Origin: 66-474 sp050737995
Lineage (GTDB): Bacteria > Pseudomonadota > Gammaproteobacteria > Xanthomonadales > Rhodanobacteraceae
DNA: 64,000 nt
Assembly: GCA_050737995.1 (NCBI GenBank)
Contig: JBOHYR010000041.1
Location: 6,775-70,774 of the forward strand
Direction of reading: 5' to 3'
Part shown: one piece after another, positions 53,489 to 61,960 of the stretch
Numbering within the stretch: the stretch's first letter is position 1
How the letters are laid out: every line of letters begins with the position of its first letter
Translations under genes and position numbers: made by a program
The notes under the pieces: generated by a model
Databases searched by the model: none
What the model was told of the DNA's origin: nothing
What the model saw: the letters and a program-made list of their open reading frames with translations, nothing else

Positions 53489-54829
53489 ATGCGCGACATC
53501 GCCCTCGCCCTGTTCATCTTCGGAATGATTCCCTTCATTCTGATGCGGCCCTATGTCGGCCTGCTGGTGTGGTCGTGGCTCGGCTACATGAATCCGAATC
53601 GGTTGTGCTTCGGCTTTGCCGTCAACTTCCCATGGGTACAACTGGTTGCAATTGTCACGCTTGTTAGCCTTGCTTTCAGCAAAGACCGAAAGAAGATCCC
53701 GATGTCCGCACTGAGCGTGCTGCTGTTTCTGTTTCTGACGTGGACCGGCATCACAACCTTTTTTGCAGTGGTGCCCGATTCGGCATGGGACAAGTGGAGC
53801 CAGTTCGCCAAAGTTCTAATAATGGTCTTCGTCACCTTGATGCTGGTCGATCGCCGCGAGCGCATGCATTGGCTAGTGTGGATGATCGTGGTGTCGATCG
53901 GATTTTACGGTGTGAAGGGCGGAGCGTTCACGATTCTTCACGGCGGCACCAACCACGTGCTCGGTCCGGCCAAAAGTTTCATTGCCGACAACAACGATTT
54001 GGCCCAAGCCCTATGCATGGTTTTACCATTGATGCGGTATTTGCAGCTTCAGGCGTCAAAAAAGGCTGTCCGGGTGGGTTTGACTCTGGCGATGCTGTTG
54101 ACGGGCGTGGGAATCCTCGGCACGTATTCGCGCGGTGGACTGATTGCTCTTGCGGTAGTGAGCGCGGCTTTGTTTTTGAAAAGCAGAAAGCGCATCGCGG
54201 TGATCGTTGTGGTGGGGATGCTGGGGTTTACCGCCTACCATTTCATGCCTCCGCAATGGACCGAGAGAATGAATACGCTGCACCACGCCGATGAAGTCAA
54301 CTCGGCGCAGACAAGAATTCAATCCTGGAAGTTTGCAACTAACGTCGCCCTCCATCGTCCCCTGATCGGCGGCGGATTCGACGTCTATGAAAGCCCTGCG
54401 ATGTGGGAGCGCTACGGCCCGGATGGTGCCAAGGTTCGTGCAGTACACAGCATCTATTTCCGGGTTTTGGGCGAGCAGGGGTTCTTGGGATTGGCGCTTT
54501 ATCTGGCACTCTTGATCACGAGCTGGAGAAGCTGTAGCGGAATCAGAAAGCGAACGCGTGATTCCCCAAAGCACAAGTGGGCTTACGACCTTGGTTCCAT
54601 GCTGCAGGTGAGTCTACTTGCCTATATGACAGCCGGACTTGCAACGACCTCCAGCTATTTTGATCTTTCCTATCAACTGATGGCGATGTGCGCCTTGTTG
54701 TCGATCATCGTTGCGAATGAGTCTTCTGGGTTGGGTGCTCACGAATGGGCAGGGAATGCTTCGTCCGAAATAGGCCGCAAACAACTCTTGATGGCGCATA
54801 AGCATCATGAGCAGCAGATACCCGAATGA
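53489..54829 (+). CDS. O-antigen ligase/polymerase-like protein, exosortase-A-associated
   Basis: Integral membrane protein of 446 residues with about ten membrane helices and a large periplasmic loop. The conserved Wzy/WaaL-type region includes GGAFTILHGGTNHVLGP and FIADNNDLAQALCMVLPL, then GTYSRGGLIAL and RIQSWKFATN before GGGFDVYES. This is the putative O-glycosylation ligase found at the end of exosortase A gene sets, and it may polymerise the repeat or transfer it to protein. Its ATG lies four bases after the previous stop, and its end overlaps the next glycosyltransferase. Confidence 0.9.
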   Translation: MRDIALALFIFGMIPFILMRPYVGLLVWSWLGYMNPNRLCFGFAVNFPWVQLVAIVTLVSLAFSKDRKKIPMSALSVLLFLFLTWTGITTFFAVVPDSAWDKWSQFAKVLIMVFVTLMLVDRRERMHWLVWMIVVSIGFYGVKGGAFTILHGGTNHVLGPAKSFIADNNDLAQALCMVLPLMRYLQLQASKKAVRVGLTLAMLLTGVGILGTYSRGGLIALAVVSAALFLKSRKRIAVIVVVGMLGFTAYHFMPPQWTERMNTLHHADEVNSAQTRIQSWKFATNVALHRPLIGGGFDVYESPAMWERYGPDGAKVRAVHSIYFRVLGEQGFLGLALYLALLITSWRSCSGIRKRTRDSPKHKWAYDLGSMLQVSLLAYMTAGLATTSSYFDLSYQLMAMCALLSIIVANESSGLGAHEWAGNASSEIGRKQLLMAHKHHEQQIPE

Positions 54830-56085
54830 ATAGATGCGTTCTCATGATTGCGTTTCATCTGCCTCCTTCGACGACCAGCAGTGGGCATCTTCGCCCTTTG
54901 GGGTTTGCAAAGTACCTGCCAAGGTTTGGGTGGGGGCCTGTAGCGCTATCGGCATGCGAACGCGTCTATACGCAGGTCGATCCAGCAAGCGTGGCCCTCA
55001 TCCCGGAAGGCTGTCCTGTGTACCGAACTTTTGCCCTGGATGCGAGGCGGCATCTGAGTATCAGAGGGAAATATCCCGCCATATTGGCTCAGCCCGATCG
55101 CTGGGCATCTTGGTGGCCTACGGCGGTATATCATGGCCTGCGGATTATCCGCCGGCACAAGGTTCGGGCTATATGGTCCACTTACCCGATCATGACCGCG
55201 CATTGCATCGCGGGTACCCTGAGTCGTCTTACAGGTCTGCCGTGGATAGCGGATTTCAGGGATCCCGTGGCCAGCCCCGTTGCCGCTCACGACAAGATGA
55301 CTGTGTCCACACGAATGCGCTGCGAGCGCCGCATTCTTTCCCGAGCAGCATACTCGGTATTTACAACGCCAGGCGCCATGCGTTCTTACGCCGAACGCTA
55401 CCCGAAGACCTACGACGAGGGGCGCCTCAAACTCATCCCAAACGGGTTCGACGACGACGACTTTGCCGCGCTAGAGGCGAATAAAGCGTGCCCAAGTCGG
55501 CGCCCGCTGCATCTTGTGCATGGTGGGGTCCTCTACCCGTCCGGCCGTAACCCTGTACCGTTCTTCAACGCGTTGGCGCGTCTGAAAGATTCTGGCCGCC
55601 TTAGTGCGCAGGAAGTGAGAGTGACGCTTCGAGCCAGTGGCTCCGAAAGGCAATACGGAACCGAGCTGCATCGGCTCGGTCTCGACGACATGGTGAGTCT
55701 GGCGCCGAGCGTGTCCTACCATGCTGCATTGGCAGAGCAGGCGCAAGCCAATGCACTGTTGCTGTTTCAGGGCAGCCAATTCGATCAGCAGATTCCGGCG
55801 AAGGTGTATGAGTACCTGCGGATCGGACGGCCGATTTTTGCACTGGTGGGTGAACGCGGCGATACCGCAGCATTATTGCGAAAGACGGGCGGCGCACATC
55901 TGGTAACCTCAGATAGTGTGCCGGAAATCGAAAGGAATCTTATGGAGTTCGTTCACAACGTGCGCAGCGGACAGGCGCCGGAGAGTGACCCCAAAGTTGC
56001 GGCATGCTATTCCAGACAGTCCGGGGCCCGTTCATTGGCCCGCCTTCTGGACGATACCATGGACGTGAATCCAACGAAAAATTGA
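54826..56085 (+). CDS. Glycosyltransferase, GT4-like
   Basis: Protein of 419 residues beginning MNRCVLMIAFHLPPSTTSSG, with the GT-B acceptor domain containing WSTYPIMTAHCIAGTLS and LPWIADFRDPVAS and the donor domain including LIPNGFDDDDF and IPAKVYEYLRIGRPIFALV. This arrangement is common in exopolysaccharide clusters. It overlaps the ligase-like gene by four bases and is the last tightly coupled gene; a 64-base gap follows. The donor is unknown. Confidence 0.87.
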   Translation: MNRCVLMIAFHLPPSTTSSGHLRPLGFAKYLPRFGWGPVALSACERVYTQVDPASVALIPEGCPVYRTFALDARRHLSIRGKYPAILAQPDRWASWWPTAVYHGLRIIRRHKVRAIWSTYPIMTAHCIAGTLSRLTGLPWIADFRDPVASPVAAHDKMTVSTRMRCERRILSRAAYSVFTTPGAMRSYAERYPKTYDEGRLKLIPNGFDDDDFAALEANKACPSRRPLHLVHGGVLYPSGRNPVPFFNALARLKDSGRLSAQEVRVTLRASGSERQYGTELHRLGLDDMVSLAPSVSYHAALAEQAQANALLLFQGSQFDQQIPAKVYEYLRIGRPIFALVGERGDTAALLRKTGGAHLVTSDSVPEIERNLMEFVHNVRSGQAPESDPKVAACYSRQSGARSLARLLDDTMDVNPTKN

Positions 56086-56149
56086 GCGGAAGCGGAATAC
56101 GACAAGCTATGTATAGGCGTTCACAAAAGTCAACAGGGAATATACAGTT

Positions 56150-57010
56150 ATGATTCCCGCCAACAGATTTCTGAACCTTCCGCCACACGAAGTCTCGCCC
56201 CATGCAGAGGAGGAGTTTTTCTCCTCTCTTAGGCTGCGCAATGGGACTTACAAGACGACGTACGAGAAGCGCTTTGCGGAAGTAGATCGTGAGCTTCAGA
56301 AACTGATCAAACAGGGTGACATGGACGTTGGCAGTGTGCTAGATATTGGAATTTCTTCAGGTGTCTGCACCCTTGAGCTGCATCAGGCTCTGAGCTCGGT
56401 TGGACGCGAATGCCAGATTACAGGCATCGACTTGGCTGTGGACGCCGCCCTCGTACGTGTCTTGCCGGGCTGCTTTGCGCTGATGGACGAGACAGGCTAT
56501 CCATTGCGATACGATATCCTCGGGTGGAGCATGAAGCCGTGGGTTGTTCGAGAAGACTACTGGACCGGCTTCTTTGTTCCACGCAAGTGCGTCAACCTGC
56601 TGTTCGGCTATCGTGCAAGGAAAATGATGGAGAGTCCAAGTTCGCCCGCTACTCAGAAGGTCGAGCTTGTTACGCCACGGCTTCGTAACCTGCCAAACGT
56701 CAGGGTCGAGAAGAGCGATATCACCAAATACAACAATGAGTTCAGTGGTAGGTTTAGTTTGATCAGAGCGGCAAATGTATTGAATAAAGGGTATTTTGGC
56801 GACAAGGAGCTCGCCTTGGTCGTTGGCAACATCAAGAGGTATTTGGTAAAACCGAAGGCATTTTTTCTCGTTATTCGGACACACCAAAACGGAGTTAATC
56901 ATGGTTCGCTGTTCAGCGTAGATAACGCTGGATGTAGTGTGCTCCGCCGATTCGGTAAGGGATCGGAAATCGAGGATATCGTTCTCACCTCCATGCGCGG
57001 CGATTCATGA
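56150..57010 (+). CDS. SAM-dependent methyltransferase in AT-rich DNA
   Basis: Protein of 286 residues with a class I methyltransferase core: motif I reads VLDIGISSGVCTLELHQ near residue 63, followed by ITGIDLAVDAALV. The acceptor could be a sugar of the polysaccharide. The upstream half of the gap and the gene itself are notably AT-richer than the surroundings (78 G+C of 180 bases at 56701-56880 by hand count), with codons such as AAA, TTT and ATA that neighbours avoid, which suggests recent acquisition. The ribosome binding site is weak. Confidence 0.72.
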   Translation: MIPANRFLNLPPHEVSPHAEEEFFSSLRLRNGTYKTTYEKRFAEVDRELQKLIKQGDMDVGSVLDIGISSGVCTLELHQALSSVGRECQITGIDLAVDAALVRVLPGCFALMDETGYPLRYDILGWSMKPWVVREDYWTGFFVPRKCVNLLFGYRARKMMESPSSPATQKVELVTPRLRNLPNVRVEKSDITKYNNEFSGRFSLIRAANVLNKGYFGDKELALVVGNIKRYLVKPKAFFLVIRTHQNGVNHGSLFSVDNAGCSVLRRFGKGSEIEDIVLTSMRGDS

Positions 57011-57151
57011 TAGGGCTCAACACGGTTTTGCCGGTTCGATCGGCTTGCATCAAGTGGGTCTACTGCGCTTCGGTAGGTGAGTCGTCCAAGTGCGCAACGG
57101 CTTACGCGATTGCCGGGTCAGCCAGCTGATTCAGACGGCGGAGTAGTCCAA
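57011..57151. other. Intergenic gap, nothing recognised
   Basis: This 141-base gap precedes the sulfotransferase gene. The sulfotransferase frame is open through its last 75 bases, from a GTG at 57077, but without a ribosome binding site. Confidence 0.3.
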
Positions 57152-58114
57152 GTGTCAACCAGTTCCGAGGATATTCCCTCCCATTTTGTCGCTCCGGGTT
57201 CCGCGGTCTCGGACGTACCGATCTTCCTGACCGGGTTCGCCCGCTCCGGCACGACGTGGATCAATCAGTTAATGCAGGAGTATTTTGATGCGGGATTCGT
57301 CAACGAGGGCCAATTTATCATCAGCTTTGGCAACGGCCTCCCACGCTATGGGAACCTTAGGGAGGTTGGCAGCCGCGAAAGGCTGATACATGATTTGGCC
57401 AACGACGAGTACTTCTCAATACTGAAGCGGAATTACTGTATCGAGATCGACTGGGGCAGGATCAGACAATCGTATGAATCCTTTGCGGGGATTGTCAAAG
57501 GCGTCCTGATCCAAATAGCCGAACGACTGGGCAAGCACCGGATTGGCTCTAAATATCCTGTGTTCGGGCGTCATTTGACGCTGCTGAACAATCTGTTCCC
57601 GGATTGCCGGGTTATACATCTTGTACGTGATGGCCGTGACTGCGCGTTGTCACACAAAATGGTGAGATGGGGTCATCAGAACACGTATTCCGCGGCAATT
57701 AGCTGGCGCCGCTATCTCGAGGCCGCTAGACATTCTTCGAAGCAATTGCGGAGCAGATACCTCGAGATTCGCTACGAGGACCTGCTTATGGAGCCGGGCG
57801 CGACCATGCGAGAGCTTGAGCGTTTCATTACGGGGCGTGATGAATATTCGATCACGACCCGCTTTCTCGAAGGGCATTCGGTGTTGAAAACCGACAAGGT
57901 GGCGCGGTGGCGTCATGCGATGCCAACGGGTTCCCAGGCTATTTTTGAGGCCGTGGCAGGCGATATGCTGAAGTTGTACGACTATCCCGTGACCGGGATT
58001 GACCACGCGACGCCCTTTCTGTTCAAGGCCGGTTATCTGGCTCAGGATCAACTTATGCGTGAGTACTGGCGCCTGGCACGGAAGGTGTTCAAGGGAATAC
58101 CGGAACATAAGTGA
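57152..58114 (+). CDS. Sulfotransferase family protein
   Basis: Single-domain sulfotransferase of 320 residues. The PAPS loop is FLTGFARSGTTWINQLMQ near residue 30, with the 3'-phosphate region VIHLVRDGRDCALSHKMVRW. I prefer the GTG at 57152, which has GGCGGAG about ten bases upstream, over the in-frame GTG at 57077 (345 residues). It is not closely similar to the one at 47553. It probably modifies a glycan of this locus. The following deacetylase gene starts 70 bases after its stop. Confidence 0.84.
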   Translation: MSTSSEDIPSHFVAPGSAVSDVPIFLTGFARSGTTWINQLMQEYFDAGFVNEGQFIISFGNGLPRYGNLREVGSRERLIHDLANDEYFSILKRNYCIEIDWGRIRQSYESFAGIVKGVLIQIAERLGKHRIGSKYPVFGRHLTLLNNLFPDCRVIHLVRDGRDCALSHKMVRWGHQNTYSAAISWRRYLEAARHSSKQLRSRYLEIRYEDLLMEPGATMRELERFITGRDEYSITTRFLEGHSVLKTDKVARWRHAMPTGSQAIFEAVAGDMLKLYDYPVTGIDHATPFLFKAGYLAQDQLMREYWRLARKVFKGIPEHK

Positions 58115-58184
58115 TCAGGCGTGTGATGTACGTATCTGTGCGACCTGCTCAAAATATGCTGGAGACGCACGAAACCACGAGCTC

Positions 58185-59192
58185 ATGAAAACTGCATTTC
58201 TTTTCACTGTGGATGTTGAGTCCAGGAATCACGGCGATCCCGGCCAGGATATATTGGGGGTCCTTTCCGGCCATGAGGAGAACGTCGGCATCGAGCGGCT
58301 TATGGATCTGCTGGAGGCAGACGCGGCAAGCGGCACGTTCTTTCTGAATGTGTATGAAGCTGCCAAGCATGGCGAGGAATCCATTGCACATGCCGCAAGA
58401 CTTATTCATTCCAGGGGGCACGATTTGGAGTTGCACACACATCCGCGCCCCATGTACCCGTTTTATGGAATAAGCGAGGCCTCGCGTGAGGAACAGACGG
58501 CGATACTCAGGAAGGGTACGTCCCTCTTGGAGGGGTGGACAGGCAAGAAGGTGGTTGCCCACAGGGCGGGCGCCTTTTCGGCAAATACCGATACCCTGCG
58601 TGCAGCAGGGGCGGTGGGATTATTGGCGGACTGCTCGCTGTCGCCGGGTAGTCGCGTTTCCGTTCCCCTCGTTCACGAACTGGGTGCGTCGAATGCGGTG
58701 CGGCGCGTGCATGGGATTTGGGAAATCCCGGTTACATGCTTCGATCAGGTGCGCGTTGGGCCCTGGCGTTCGAGGCGTATCCTGGACATTGAGGGCTGCT
58801 CGTTGGCTGAAATCAAGCGCGTCACGCGTCACGCGATCCGATGTGGCCTTCCAACCGTTAGCATCCTCATGCACAGCTTCAGCCTGTCCAGGTATGGCAA
58901 GCCGAACCGACGGGTCATCAAGCGATTGCGCGCGTTGCTTGCATGGCTGCGCGCGCAGGACGATCTCGAGATCTGCACGGTCGAGCAGGTTTGTCGGCGG
59001 TTGGATGCCGAGTCGTTGCCCAAGCCGACGCTCAGGATCCCGGTTACCGGATTCTGGCTCACTTGGCGAAGAGCTGTGCGTGCATGGGACGAAAGTCGAA
59101 AAAATTTGCTCGTGGCCGCAGCGGGAGCGGCTTGTTTGGCGGCGTTGACGTTTGTACTTGTGTGTGTTGCGTATCTGTTTGTAATGCATTGA
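58185..59192 (+). CDS. Polysaccharide-deacetylase-like protein with C-terminal membrane anchor
   Basis: Protein of 335 residues. The N-terminus FLFTVDVESRNHGDPGQD has the catalytic Asp pattern of NodB-type enzymes, metal-binding histidines are likely in LELHTHPRP, and VAHRAGAFSANTDTLRAAG corresponds to the conserved Arg motif. The final 25 residues form a membrane helix (AACLAALTFVLVCVAYLF) with a short tail, so the enzyme appears C-terminally anchored. It differs from the XrtA-type deacetylase at 39594 and may act on another residue. The region upstream of ATG 58185 is in frame but inside the previous gene. Confidence 0.78.
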   Translation: MKTAFLFTVDVESRNHGDPGQDILGVLSGHEENVGIERLMDLLEADAASGTFFLNVYEAAKHGEESIAHAARLIHSRGHDLELHTHPRPMYPFYGISEASREEQTAILRKGTSLLEGWTGKKVVAHRAGAFSANTDTLRAAGAVGLLADCSLSPGSRVSVPLVHELGASNAVRRVHGIWEIPVTCFDQVRVGPWRSRRILDIEGCSLAEIKRVTRHAIRCGLPTVSILMHSFSLSRYGKPNRRVIKRLRALLAWLRAQDDLEICTVEQVCRRLDAESLPKPTLRIPVTGFWLTWRRAVRAWDESRKNLLVAAAGAACLAALTFVLVCVAYLFVMH

Positions 59193-59280
59193 TCGCAAAT
59201 TCTACGGCCATCGCCTTGCATACACAGCCGTTTCCCGTCAGGTTGGGTGTACCGAATCTACCTTGGCGTTGGAGGTATTG

Positions 59281-60039
59281 ATGTCCAAGCGTTCGCACAG
59301 TCCGCACGCGAGCCGTTTGAAAGCGGCACGCGAAAGATCCGGGTCAGTGGCTCGATCCGAGCCATTCACTGATTTCGTGGAAACGGTGCGAAAGGAGTCA
59401 CCTTGGCGATTCGATGGTGTGAACGAGCTGGAACGCTATCTCCATAACGTCGATCACCACTTGCACAACTTCGTTCCCAAATTTCTACCCTGCATGGACG
59501 AGAGTATCCGTACGGTCTTTGACTTCGGCTGTGGATCGGGCAGCGGGTCGATAGCCATGGCCATGATGTTTCCCGAAATTCGTTGCCGTGGAGTGGACAT
59601 AAGCCCTGCAGAGGTGTCGATCGCCCTTGCGAGGGCGAGGTTGTATGGAGTTGACGACAGGTGCGAATTCGAAGTCATCGATGAGGAGCAGGCGCTGCCG
59701 GCCACCTCAGACGCGTTTGATCTTTGCATCTGCTGCTCCGTGCTGGAATACGTCACGAGTCCTGCTGCGAGGAAGCTATGCGTGCAGGAAATGATTCGGA
59801 TCATTGCCAAAGGTGGATCGCTTTTCATGAGCGTTCCGAACCGCCTTTATCCGGTCGAGATTCATAGCCGCAAGCTCGGCTGGAATTATTTTCCGAGGCT
59901 GCTCGGGGCCAACATCGTGGGAACCAGCGTGTGGCAGGTCCGGATGCTGGCCCGCCCGCATGTGCTGCGGTTATATCGCACACCCGCACTCCAATTGTTT
60001 ACCCCATGGACCAACTTCTGCCTTCAAAAGATTTCGTGA
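59281..60039 (+). CDS. SAM-dependent methyltransferase
   Basis: Class I methyltransferase of 252 residues from ATG 59281, preceded by GGAGG with five-base spacing. Motif I is VFDFGCGSGSGSIAMAM near residue 80, motif II ends in RCRGVDISPAEV, and the region CSVLEYVTSPAARK corresponds to the post-motif in ubiquinone-type and sugar methyltransferases. The N-terminal 40 residues are basic and non-conserved. The acceptor is unknown; methylation of a sugar or lipid-linked intermediate would suit the location. Confidence 0.78.
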   Translation: MSKRSHSPHASRLKAARERSGSVARSEPFTDFVETVRKESPWRFDGVNELERYLHNVDHHLHNFVPKFLPCMDESIRTVFDFGCGSGSGSIAMAMMFPEIRCRGVDISPAEVSIALARARLYGVDDRCEFEVIDEEQALPATSDAFDLCICCSVLEYVTSPAARKLCVQEMIRIIAKGGSLFMSVPNRLYPVEIHSRKLGWNYFPRLLGANIVGTSVWQVRMLARPHVLRLYRTPALQLFTPWTNFCLQKIS

Positions 60040-60177
60040 TTTGCGGTCTTCTGATTGGCACCGGATCGCCGCGCCGGCGCGCAGCCACCCGGCGACATTG
60101 TGGTAACGCGCCGAGAGGCTGTGAGGGAATGATTCCAGCGGGCCGAAAAAAAGGCGTGGGCTGATGGATTCGACAAC

Positions 60178-61911
60178 ATGCTGAATGCACTATCCGTCCT
60201 GCTCCGTGGTGGGGATCACGAGGGCATGCGACGCGCAGACGGCTCGATGGAACGTCAAGGATTCCTGTCAGATTCGCGGTTTGACTGGAGGGATGGTGCG
60301 CTGAGGACCTGGATGCATCCAACCCAGCGCGGGGTGGAGAACTGCGACCTCCAAACCGCGCTCGGAGCCGCCTGCAGCGTGGGCCCATTGTGGTACCGAG
60401 GCCGCTTCGGCAACGCAGCTCTGGGTTTGCTGCTCGACAATGTCAGCGCAACCGGACGCATCGATGAGACGGAACTGCGTGGCAACTTCGCTTTGTTCCT
60501 TCGCACGCAAGACCATTGCTTGCTGATGAACGATGCGTTGGCACTTGTACGACTGTACGGCAGCCAAGACGGATTTTTCTACAGCACCAGTTGGCTCGCA
60601 ACATGTGCTTATGCAGGTCGCGCGGAGCTCGATGAGGCCGCTGCCGCTGAATATGTGCTGCTCGGTGCAGCACATTCGGAAAATACGGTGGCAGTTGGCG
60701 TCACGACGCTACCCTTAGCGCACGCGGTCGACCTGACGGCAAGGCGTCTATGGACACGCCTGCCCGCAAGCGTTTGGGATGAGGGCCCAGTTCCTGTCTC
60801 ATTCGATGCTGTGGCTGATCAAATATGCAATTACCTGCAAACAGTTTGCCGGGAAGTTGCCGAGGCCTTTCCCGGGCGCACCTGCGCCGCGCTCTCGGGT
60901 GGATTCGATTCGCGTTTGATCGTTGCCGGCCTGCTGGCGAGTGGTGAGCGTCCCAACTTGTTTGTTTACGGTGATGCGAAATCAGAGGACATAGCCATCG
61001 CACGTATGGTTGCCGATAGTGAGGACCTGTCCTTGGAAATTGCTGACAAGGGTGCGCTGAATCGACACATGCCGGCGCTCGACATCGAGCGTCTTGTCGA
61101 GAGCGCCTTGTTCTTCGATGGACTGCCGAACGACGGCATTTGCGATCCTGGCGCTGACAGGCAGACTCGCCTCGAGCAGACCGCAGGGGGGCGTATTGCC
61201 CTGAATGGCGGTGGAGGCGAAATATTCCGCAATTTCTTCCACCTGCCGGATCGGCCTCTGCGAACCGTGGACATCGTGCGCACCTTCTATCGTGGCTTCG
61301 ATCCCATGGTGTTTAGGCGCCCGGGCGGCCTGGCTTCCTGGCAGGACAACCTCGAGTCATCGATCGCGCGCGCATTGGGCATGGATGAGCAGGCCGGTCG
61401 CCGAACGTTGACGCGCGCGCAGGTGGAGTTGATCTATCCATTGTTTCGCTGCCATCACTGGATGGGTATGAACAATTCGGTTGCGACGCGCCATGGCTAT
61501 TACGCCACGCCGTTGGTGGACCTGAATTTGATTCGATTGGCCTGCTCGCTACCATTGGCATGGAAAAATGCCGGTAGATTGGAAAGTCGTCTCGTCGCCA
61601 AGCTCCACCATGGGGTTGCGAGCGAGCCCTCGACCTACGGTTTCCGCTTCAGCGATGGCCCAAACTGGAACTCGCACTTTAGGGAATGGGCGACCTGCAT
61701 GCGCCCGGTGTTCGCGCGTCCGTTCATCAACGCCGCACGGCGTCGCTTGCGCAAGCAGGGGGTGACGCACGACATGATCGCACGTTGTCGCAGCCTGTTA
61801 CCGGGCGAATGGCGGTTGGATCCCGTACTGGATCTGGAGCGCTTGCCCGATGACCCCGCTTTTGCCCGTGCGCTCTCAGTGGAAGTTGCATGGCGCGAAC
61901 TGGTTGGGTGA
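60178..61911 (+). CDS. Asparagine-synthase-like protein without the Cys2 nucleophile
   Basis: Protein of 577 residues. The first 220 residues resemble a degenerate class II glutaminase fold (GNFALFLRTQDHCLLMNDA) but do not begin with Met-Cys, so glutamine hydrolysis is not expected. The synthetase half has a PP-loop, AALSGGFDSRLIVAG, near residue 238, and NGGGGEIFRNFF. It probably adenylates a carboxylate and couples it to an amine from another source. The ribosome binding site is weak, and internal ATGs at 60226 or 60247 cannot be excluded as starts. It converges with a second such gene at 61961. Confidence 0.78.
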   Translation: MLNALSVLLRGGDHEGMRRADGSMERQGFLSDSRFDWRDGALRTWMHPTQRGVENCDLQTALGAACSVGPLWYRGRFGNAALGLLLDNVSATGRIDETELRGNFALFLRTQDHCLLMNDALALVRLYGSQDGFFYSTSWLATCAYAGRAELDEAAAAEYVLLGAAHSENTVAVGVTTLPLAHAVDLTARRLWTRLPASVWDEGPVPVSFDAVADQICNYLQTVCREVAEAFPGRTCAALSGGFDSRLIVAGLLASGERPNLFVYGDAKSEDIAIARMVADSEDLSLEIADKGALNRHMPALDIERLVESALFFDGLPNDGICDPGADRQTRLEQTAGGRIALNGGGGEIFRNFFHLPDRPLRTVDIVRTFYRGFDPMVFRRPGGLASWQDNLESSIARALGMDEQAGRRTLTRAQVELIYPLFRCHHWMGMNNSVATRHGYYATPLVDLNLIRLACSLPLAWKNAGRLESRLVAKLHHGVASEPSTYGFRFSDGPNWNSHFREWATCMRPVFARPFINAARRRLRKQGVTHDMIARCRSLLPGEWRLDPVLDLERLPDDPAFARALSVEVAWRELVG

Positions 61912-61960
61912 AAGCCGAGCGAGAGACGCATCGCACAGTTCGATGCCACAAAGAAAACAA

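Noticed and set aside
60040..60177. Second sigma-54-like site (TTGGCACCGGAT)
   Set aside because: The -24 half is good but the -12 half lacks GC at the required ten-base spacing.
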